64,000 nt of DNA from Cryptomeria japonica (lineage: Eukaryota; Streptophyta; Pinopsida; Cupressales; Cupressaceae). The stretch spans positions 152,066,113-152,130,112 of the forward strand of contig NC_081405.1 in assembly GCF_030272615.1 (NCBI RefSeq), given 5' to 3'. The notes beneath the pieces are model-generated. The model worked only from the letters and a program-made list of their open reading frames with translations. It had not been told where the DNA came from and searched no databases. This document shows positions 57,081 to 64,000 of this stretch, in pieces (positions within the stretch are counted from its first letter, which is position 1; every line of letters starts with the position of its first letter). Made by a program: the position numbers and the translations under genes.

Positions 57081-58620
57081 TGTGCAGGGAAGTGTGGAAT
57101 CTACAAAAGAGAATCAAACAACATAAAAAACACACACGAAACATTATATTAGAGTTAGAAATCAAAATAGAAACTAAACTAAGTTAGCTTCAAAATCAAG
57201 AACCCCAAGCACGTCTCATGTTCCTCTATCTCCAAGGATCTTCAAGATTCAAGATGACTCTCACTTGGAAAAGCACTTGATATCTTAAATGTCAACCTAG
57301 AATGAGATTGAAGGATATGCCAAGATCAAAATGAATGCAACTAAGATCCTAGCTAGATGATCAAATGATATGAAAGGATGCAATGCAAGATGGAATGCAA
57401 GATATGAGACTAAGATTGATTCCAAATTGAAATCTTAGGTGTGCAAATTAAACTAACATGGAGATTTCTTATGAAATTGATATAAAATGGCTATGAATTA
57501 TGCTAGCATGGAAGTGGGATTAGCATGATACTATCAACATGATGAAAGCTAAACTAGCATGCAACTAAGATGATCTAAGTGCTTGAAGATGACAAATTGA
57601 GCTCCTTGATAACCTGAAGAATGAATATAAGTTTGATGCACAAGATGATGGATCCTAAGAGTGAAGAAAGGGGCTCTATTTATAGAGAAAATAGAGAAAT
57701 GGATGGCCAAGATTGAGCAATCTCAACAAGGGCTAGGATGGAAAGTTATGAATCCATGAGGGGAATTAAATCCAATCCCAAGTTGACAGATGTCACCTTG
57801 AGATGGCTTGAGAGGATGCTAAGTAAGCATTAGGGATAACCTCAAGGGATGAAATCATTGGATAATTCTATTATCCAAGGGAGCATGCTATTGTCTAATA
57901 GGCAAACTCTTGTGAAAAGTTGAAGGATAGCCAAAGAGACAACCATCATGGGCTAGGGTGATGTCTTGCAAGAGGAATTAAATGCCTTTGAAGACTTTGG
58001 AGGTTAACTTGTTGGGAGCCTTACAAGTTTGGAAGACTCAACAAGTTAACTTGTGGAAGAAGGAAAAGTCTTCAACACATTTTGAAGACTTTCCCCAAAT
58101 TGGAGATTTGACTCCCCCAAATTTAGGGATGTGACATGTTTAGAAGAATTAGGCTAATTAATGAGGAATTAGAGGGGTTCTAGAACAATATTAGCATGCT
58201 AATGGAAAATGTAGGAGAATGCAAGTGGAGGGAAATAGACATTTTTAGATAAAATAAATGATTTATTTTAGCCAAAAGGGGGTGCAATTTGCATTTGTAG
58301 GATTTTGCAAGTGGGGGGACTATTCACAAATAAATAATGATCTATTTAAATGCGAAAGGATTTTTTTAATCAAACATAAATTCAATTAAAAGGGAAAAAG
58401 GGAGTTTTAATTAAATATATAAGATTACTTAATCAAACCTTAGTTTAATTAATAGGTTAGGCTAGAAGAAAAGGATTTTAATTAAATCTTTAATTTGATT
58501 AATAGGCTGATTGAAAGAATAGGGATATTAATTAAACCTTAGTCTAATTAATAGGTGAATAAATGATGATTAAATGAATAAAATTCATTTAATTAGTTGT
58601 GCAAGTTTGAGGTGTTTACA
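57081..58620 (-). repeat. Element E 5' LTR (with internal deletion)
   Basis: 1540 bp. It lacks the 1.66 kb at 48207-49868 of the other LTR; the junction lies at about 58425-58430 (ATAAGATT joined to ACTTAATC). It retains the empty insertion site of element D (57239-57243). Confidence 0.85.
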
Positions 58621-58690
58621 ATATATATATATATATATATATATTATATGAATCAATATATATACATATACATACACACACACATACACA

Positions 58691-58735
<45 letters not shown>

Positions 58736-58855
58736 ATATATATATGTATATATATGTACACACACACACATATATGTATATATATGTGTGTATATATGTG
58801 TATATATATGTGTGTATATATATGTATATGTATATGTATATATATCTACAGATAT
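58621..58855. repeat. Compound microsatellite (TA)n, (CA)n, (TG)n, (TATG)n
   Basis: (AT)n at 58621-58644, CA-rich 58670-58690, (TG)n at 58695-58733, then alternating TATATG and CACACA blocks to about 58855. Frames across it translate to Y/I/V/C or H/T repeats and are not genes. Confidence 0.95.
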
Positions 58856-59229
58856 ACACAAAGAAGGCAAGCATAAATATTTGCTTATGTACTACCTCAA
58901 GATAAAATTTAATGGTGGAACCAGAATATAGGTAAGGCCTAATAAAAAAGATAGAAAATTGTATATATATATATATAATATCTTGAGAAATACAAAATAA
59001 GAAGCAACAAGCTAAAGATTGAGGGAAGGGAAAGCTATAACTATGGACTAATATCTATACATGTATAAATAAGAATATACATATACATATGAGAATCCAT
59101 TAACTGAAAGACCGCTGAAAGAGAAGGGTGAGAAAAATAAATCTAACAATGCTACACACATGGATAAATTGACCTCAAGGACACTATGCTTGAACCACTA
59201 AAGAAGATCCCTACAAACTAATAGGCAGA
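58856..59229. other. Spacer between element E and the LINE
   Basis: No gene seen; a short (TA)n at about 58963-58977. The 3' UTR of the LINE probably occupies the right end, but its end and poly(A) tail are not clear. Confidence 0.45.
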
Positions 59230-59232
59230 TTA

Positions 59233-59873
59233 ACCAATACCTACTCTTTCCTCCCAAATATCGTCAACTCTTTGATTAGCCAAAGAATCTGTTGTCAGAT
59301 TGCCTTCCCTATAGATGTGGTTAATTGTGGAATACTTAAATCATTTTAAAAGCTCTGAGGTTCTTAAAACCAGGTTGTTCAATCTCCAATTTAGTGTCTT
59401 ACCTGATATTAGAGCATTGATTTTTAGTGCAAGTCCCCTTCAATTTCCAACCTCTTGATACCTAAGTCTTTATAGAGAAAAAGACCTTCGGTAAGTGACT
59501 CTAATTCTGCCTCATTATTCGTGGAGATCCCTATAGGTTTAGAAAATCTTGCTACAATCGATCCATCCCATAAATGAATCATACCCCCTATCCCTGCAAT
59601 ACCTGGGTTGCCTCTAAAGGCCCCATCAAAGTTGAGTTTAAACCACCCTTTTACCGAAGGAGACCACTTGCAAATTTTCCTAAGATTTGTAGTTTTGTTC
59701 CCACCAAAACCATAAAAGGGAGGGATGATGAGACCTAGCCAATTTTTCCTAATTTTCTCATCCCTTGGAGTAAAAGGAGAGTTATTGAAGTTCCCACTAT
59801 TTAATTTACAATTAGCGACTTCAATTATAGAAGCCTCAACTTTGTTCCAAAGTTGTTCGGGTGGCAAAGACAT
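59233..59873 (-). pseudogene. LINE RNase H domain
   Basis: WFKLNFDGAFRGNPGIAGIGG carries the first catalytic Asp, TNNEAELESL the catalytic Glu and LEIEGD the second Asp. One frameshift after EGD and a TGA later, the frame resumes with HIYREGNLTTDSLANQ, which holds the conserved His and last Asp. It degrades the RNA strand of RNA-DNA hybrids. All four acidic residues survive although the frame does not. Confidence 0.88.
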
Positions 59874-59903
59874 ATCTTTAGAGATTATCCTATTCCTCTC
59901 CTT

Positions 59904-60188
59904 TCATATTTTCCATAAGAGAATCGATGAAGAAATAATCCATAGTAAACCATAAAGACTCGATCTAAGGTAGGTTGGCCATCGTAACAAGAGTTCTATC
60001 AGATTGTTGGGAAGCGCTGTGGGCCAATTTAGTTTGTTGATCAACCTCATCCAATATACATTAGTGAAATTGAAACTGAGTAACAGGTGATCAACCGGTT
60101 CTTCTACATTGAGGCATAGGGGACACTTGCTAGGACCAACATAGCCTAACTTCTTAAGCCAATCTGTAGTCAAAGTTCTCTTCTGCAT
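59904..60188 (-). pseudogene. LINE zf-RVT zinc-binding segment
   Basis: It contains TTDWLKKLGYVGPSKCPLC, then EEPVDHLLLSF, the CPLC...E..HLL pattern of the zf-RVT region that sits between RT and RNase H in plant LINEs; the usual last cysteine is a serine here. A TGG-rich hydrophobic tail follows. Confidence 0.8.
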
Positions 60189-60989
60189 TGTTTCCCATAA
60201 GAAAAGACCTGCTTTCAGAAGGCATAGTTTATCCCAGCATAAGAAAACAAGTAGCTTTGTTTTTTTAGGGTAGAGTCTATTGCGAAGGAAATTATACCAA
60301 TCCTTGACCTTGTATTCTCTAGAAGGGGACTTGGATCAAATGAGGGAATCATCTTTTTTAATAAGCGTGGTCTTTCTTTGGTCTAAAACATCCTTAAGTT
60401 TCTTATTTTCCTCTCTTTGTAATCCCAAATCAATTAAACATTTCCACCTCCAACATAACGTTGGATCCTCCGGATGACTGACAATGTAGTCAACCACAAA
60501 TCTACCAACCTTTGTTTCCAATGTATCTTTTAAACTCTAATCATTCAAAACCTTATGTATTGGTGGATAACCACCCTACAAATCTTCCCAAAATAAGGCC
60601 CGATCACCTTTGCCAACATTCCATGAAACATCTGGGGTAAAAACATCCCTGCAATTGACTAGGAAATTCCAAATTCTCAAGCCTTTAGGAAGGTTTAGAG
60701 TTCTAAAAATGCTAGTAGGGTCCTTAGAGTCTAGATAATTGCTTGACATAATTATCACCCATCTCCTATGGGGTTCCTTATACATTTTCCAAATTAATAT
60801 GGCCCCTAAAGCCTTATTTTGGAAAGCTTGATTTCTGAGCCCTAATCCCCCTTTCTCCTTAGATCGACATAACTTATCCTATGCTATTAACATGAATTTC
60901 TTCTTATCTACCAACCCCTACCAAAAAAAGGTTCTGGGTTTTTTATCTAGCTTTTTTTCAACACCCGTCGGTAAAGGAAAACAAGTCAT
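60189..60989 (-). pseudogene. LINE region between RT thumb and zf-RVT, decayed
   Basis: Short minus-strand pieces (60785-60576, 60521-60336) in several frames with stops, e.g. YLDSKDPTSIFRTLNLPKG and DVSWNVGKGDRALFWEDLW-like text. The latter is the usual I.VG.G....FW.D motif of plant LINE proteins. Confidence 0.7.
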
Positions 60990-61990
60990 CTAATATTGGG
61001 GAAGGGCTGAGAGAACAAATCGTAACATGATAACTTTACCTGCCGCTGACAACCATTTACCTTTCCAATTTTGGAGTTTTTGATCTAGCTTGGATAAGAT
61101 GTGTCCCCAAAGGTTGGAAGATCTCTGCCCCTTATCCACTGGGAGACCTAAATATTTGTAAGGTAAAGACCCTAGCTGAAAACCTAACACTTTGGTAATG
61201 GCTTTCTCTGTTATAGGATTTGTGTTAAAAAAGAGAAAATTTGGATTCTCCTTATTGACCACTTGCCCAAATGCTCTAGAGAACCAATCTAGAATGAGCT
61301 TGCAGTTCCTGACTTCTACCAAACTGCTTTCCCCAAATAGTAGGGTATCATCAATGAATTGTTGATGGGTAACAACGGGGAGATTGCTGGTGACTTTTAT
61401 CCCCGAGATGTTACCCAACTCCTGAGCTTTTTGAATATTTCTTCCTAAGGAATCCACCATGATGATAAAGAGGAAGGGAGATAGTGGATCCCCTTATCTT
61501 ATACCCCATAAAATTTCAAAGAAACCTTCTGGAGATCCATCAACTAAAACCGAGACCTTGGGACTTGAGATACACTCAAAAATTAAATTGATCTAAGCTC
61601 TACTAAAACCAAAAGCCTCTAAGCATTCACATAGGAATCTCCAGTTTACCATGGCATATGCTTTCCTAATATCTAATTTCATGAGCATAAAGGCTCGATG
61701 GTTGTGTTGGATGGAATGGATAGCCTCCCGAGCAATGATGCCTCCATAAAAAATGGATCTACCTGGAACAAAACTAGTTTGCTCCTCTGATATGATAATT
61801 GAAAGCAAAGGTTTAAGTTGGTTGGCCAACGCCTTTGAGAAAACCTTATAAATAGTGTTGCAGAGTGATATGGGTCTAAGATCACTCATAATGTCCACAT
61901 TCTCCTTTTTGGGAATAATAACTAAGGTGTTATTTATTTCTTTAAGGAATCTTCCTGAGCATCTTGCCCACTCTAGGGCATCTACCAACT
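60990..61990 (-). pseudogene. LINE reverse transcriptase
   Basis: The first piece (61988-61593) has IPKKENVDIMSDLRPISLCN, FVPGRSIFYGGIIAREAIHS and LDIRKAYAMVNW. The family normally has KAYD here, so a catalytic Asp is replaced by Ala. The second piece (61460-60990) has THQQFIDDTLLFG, the FADD-type active site with both Asp intact, LGLPVDKG and WKGKWLSAAGK. About 130 bp between them carry stops. It copied LINE RNA at the target site; this copy is inactive. Confidence 0.9.
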
Positions 61991-62069
61991 CATCACCTAT
62001 GAAGTGCTAACAAGCTTGAAAGAAGTGTGCAGGAAATCCATCTTGGCCAAGGGCCTTATCCAGATGGAG

Positions 62070-62687
62070 CTAAAATAAGGCCTCTTCTATTTTCTGTTTG
62101 GTGAATTTCCGGTTTAGAAGGTTGTTTTGGTTATCATTAATAATTTTGGGGATGTTATTAAGCAGGCTGGACTGAGTTATCAGATTAGAGAACATCTCTT
62201 TACTAAGTAAACTTTGAAAGAAGGATATCGCTTCTCCTACAATATCCCTTGGCTCATCTAAGATAACCCCGAATTCGTCCCTAATATGGGTGATTTTGTT
62301 AATCCTATTTCTGAACTTTGCAGAAGCATGAAATTTTTTTGTATTTTGATCTCCTTCAAAAATCCAAGTTGCTCTGGATTTCTGCCTCCAAAAGATTTCT
62401 TCCTTAGTCAATATATCTTCATATTTTCGGAGTAACTCCTTTTATTTTAAGAAGCTATCTTGATTCATTCCTTCTCTAATGATTTTATCATTCAGAAGGG
62501 CCAAGGCAGATTCTATATCCTTCTTAGAGGAAAAGATATCGCCAAACCTGTCCTTGTTCCAATGAAGAAGTTTCCTCTTAATGTATTTAATTTTGGTTAC
62601 AAAAAAATAGAGTTTTGATCCCAAAACATCCACCTCTTTCCACCATTTTTCTACATTCTCCAAAGAAGTTTCATTTTTCATCCACAT
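62070..62687 (-). pseudogene. LINE linker between endonuclease and RT
   Basis: Open pieces 62687-62442 and 62411-62070, separated by a stop. Typical words are FWRQKSRATWIFEGDQNTKKFH, with N-terminal KLLHWNKDRFGDIF. This region precedes RT in plant LINEs. Confidence 0.82.
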
Positions 62688-63367
62688 ATTTTTGAATTTG
62701 AAAGGGTATCTCTTAGGTTTTAAGTTCTCCTCAATGGTTAATTACACCAGAAAATGATCTGAGCCTGAAATGGGGAGGATGGAAGCCTTAAGAAGATAAT
62801 GAAATTCCAAGATATTACCTTTGAAGAGGAGCCTTTCTAAACTCTCTACAATATTACTGAACCCCTTCTGTCTATTGTTCCAGGTGAAGGAGCCATTATC
62901 AGTATTGATGTCTATCATATTGTGATAATTGATCCAATTTTGGAAATCTATCAGAGCTTAGGGTTCTCTTCTTAGTCTCCTCGATTTTTCTAAAAGGTCA
63001 GCTATGGAATTGAAGTCTCCCCCTAAAATACAATTTCACTCTGGATGTGATGCTAATAGTTGACCTATTTCATTCCATACTATTATCTTCTCATGTGTAG
63101 GTATAGGTCCATAAATATTGAAGAGGGTGAAGTTAAAATTACACCTAAGATGATTGACAAGGAAGAACATCCAAAACTTATTGCATGCGATGTAAAATTG
63201 AAATCCTTCTTGGATCCTAGATGATACCCAGACCCCCAGAGGCTCCCTCTACAGGAATCGCTTCCCACTCTAGTTAAAACTACTTTTGAGGTAAGGATGC
63301 AATGCTTTAGAATGCATTGCTTGTTAGGGCCATTCAAACCCCTAACATTCCACATAATGATCTTCAT
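62688..63367 (-). pseudogene. LINE APE-type endonuclease
   Basis: It starts MKIIMWNVRGLNGPNKQ at 63367, the family's opening. After frameshifts come ILGGDFNSIAD near 63010 and ISGSDHFL near 62765, the GDFN and SDH catalytic motifs of the exonuclease-endonuclease-phosphatase fold. It nicks target DNA to start reverse transcription. Broken by several frame changes and stops. Confidence 0.88.
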
Positions 63368-63417
63368 GGTTGACTGGGAAGGTACTTCCCCTTCCCTGCA
63401 TTTAGAATAGAGGTTAA

Positions 63418-63828
63418 TTTGGCCTATCCTACTGCTTCTCCATCCATATTTCTAAGTTCAATTATAGATTTCCTTCCTCTCTTCTTCAAGGATGAACCAC
63501 AATTTGGTTTAGTCTTACCTCCTAAACAATTACCTAACCCCAAATTACTTCCTCCTATGGTCCCTTCATCACCATCTAAAGGTTGATCTCCTTCTAGATC
63601 TTCCTCTCCAACAACCTCTTCCAAAGCTGTGAATTATTTAAAGAGGCCCTGGGTCCCTAAACCAATATCCCCCATCTCATCCAGATCTGGGAAATTAACT
63701 ACATTCTGATCAAAGGCTACATATTGATCCAATAACTCCAACTGCTCCTGCACATCCGCTTTTAATTCCTCTGCTCCTAACAATAGTTTTTGTAGTTCTG
63801 ATATGTTGTCAGAGACAAATTGCCTCTT
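63418..63828 (-). pseudogene. LINE ORF1 C-terminal tail
   Basis: Minus strand: SELQKLLLGAEELKADVQEQ and an acidic stretch, a TAA, then LEEVVGEEDLEGDQPLDGDE and a basic SLKKRGRKSIIEL segment ending at 63424. Position before the endonuclease and the acidic/basic character fit the tail of plant LINE ORF1. The RNA-binding core lies beyond the truncation. Confidence 0.6.
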
Positions 63829-64000
63829 TGTTAGGGAGATCTAATACTGAGAGAAAACTGAGAGGGGGGGGGGTGAATTGGTTTTCTAATCAGAACTATT
63901 GTAGATTATAACCTTTATATCGAAGCATAAGAAAACCAACACAATGAAAGATAAAAAATGAAAGCACAATACACATAACAACAATATTTTGATGTGGAAA
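63829..64000 (-). repeat. Partial LTR of a further Copia-type element
   Basis: The plus strand begins TGTTAGGGAGATCTAATACTG, then GAGAGGGGGG...TGAATTGG, the reverse of the TTCACCCCCC...CTC end seen in the other Copia LTRs. It runs off the window. It interrupts LINE ORF1, so it is younger than the LINE. Confidence 0.6.

Larger units (their letters stand above)
40094..58620 (-). mobile_element. Element E: large non-coding LTR element (LARD-like), hosting element D
   Basis: The LTRs are 57081-58620 (5', minus orientation) and 40094-40256 plus 46945-50067 (3', split by element D). On the minus strand they read TGTAAACACC or TGTAGACACC at the start and CCCTGCACA at the end. A tRNA-Lys-type primer site lies at 57074-57057 and a polypurine tract at 50081-50068. 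Flanks ATATG and ATATA are a likely 5-bp duplication within a TA microsatellite. The ~7 kb interior has no gag or pol motif on either strand and is dominated by tandem repeats. Gypsy affinity is inferred from LTR ends and primer type, not from protein. Confidence 0.8.
59230..63828 (-). mobile_element. L1-type LINE with RNase H, degenerate, 5' truncated
   Basis: On the minus strand, from 63828 down: C-terminal part of ORF1, APE endonuclease, RT, zf-RVT and RNase H, the layout of plant L1 elements of the RNase H-bearing type. The coding sequence is broken by many stops and frameshifts. The 5' end is lost where another LTR begins at 63829. The stop after RNase H is at 59230-59232. Confidence 0.88.

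Noticed and set aside
58585..58931. Six frames rich in CVCV, HTHT and YIYI
   Set aside because: Compound microsatellite; open in all frames because the repeats contain no stop.

Overview
This 64 kb window reads as nuclear DNA from a large, repeat-rich seed-plant genome, most likely a gymnosperm. That assignment is an inference. It rests on one recognisable plant housekeeping gene in 64 kb, old and mutually nested LTR retrotransposons, degenerate LINE and hAT copies, AT-rich spacers, and no bacterial-style gene organisation. I could not run any search.

The only apparently intact cellular gene is on the minus strand at about 24.2-25.1 kb. It encodes a plant-type homodimeric cytidine deaminase (CDA1-like) with the HAE and PCxxC zinc motifs. 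A probable 5' UTR exon lies at 25531-25576 and a candidate poly(A) signal at 23987-23992.

Layout. 1-4.7 kb: AT-rich spacer with a palindromic 28-bp minisatellite (1120-1323), an LTR-like edge near 3159 and a tRNA-like SINE candidate (4085-4172). 4.7-10.7 kb: element A, a Copia-style LTR element with no pol, carrying an unfamiliar ORF. 11.6-17.3 kb: element B on the minus strand, complete with a CTTAA target-site duplication, with a four-zinc-knuckle gag followed by a relative of the same unfamiliar ORF. 19.9-21.4 kb: a deletion derivative of a hAT transposon with an 8-bp target duplication. 24-27 kb: the cytidine deaminase and its upstream region. 27-32 kb: spacer with small repeats, a second SINE candidate and a LINE-like 3' fragment. 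32.2-37.7 kb: element C, a Copia element that has lost its integrase and reverse-transcriptase cores. 40.1-58.6 kb: element E on the minus strand, a large non-coding LTR element (LARD-like, tRNA-Lys-type primer site) full of tandem repeats. Element D, a near-complete but stop-ridden autonomous Copia element, is inserted into one LTR of E at 40.26-46.94 kb. 58.6-58.9 kb: microsatellites. 59.2-63.8 kb: a degenerate L1-type LINE on the minus strand (endonuclease, RT, zf-RVT, RNase H), cut at 63829 by the start of another LTR that runs off the window.

The most interesting signal is a possible parasite-host relation among the LTR elements. A, B, C and D differ in coding content, yet all four share an initiator-Met-type primer site, a leader motif about 30 nt downstream of it (TAACAGCTTGAGGGAGATCC-like), and two copies of a TTGATGTCAAAGGGGGAGA-like polypurine block before the 3' LTR. 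A and B lack pol but carry a conserved ORF of unknown function in its place. I infer that A/B form a non-autonomous family mobilised in trans by pol-bearing relatives such as C or D. This needs database and phylogenetic checks.
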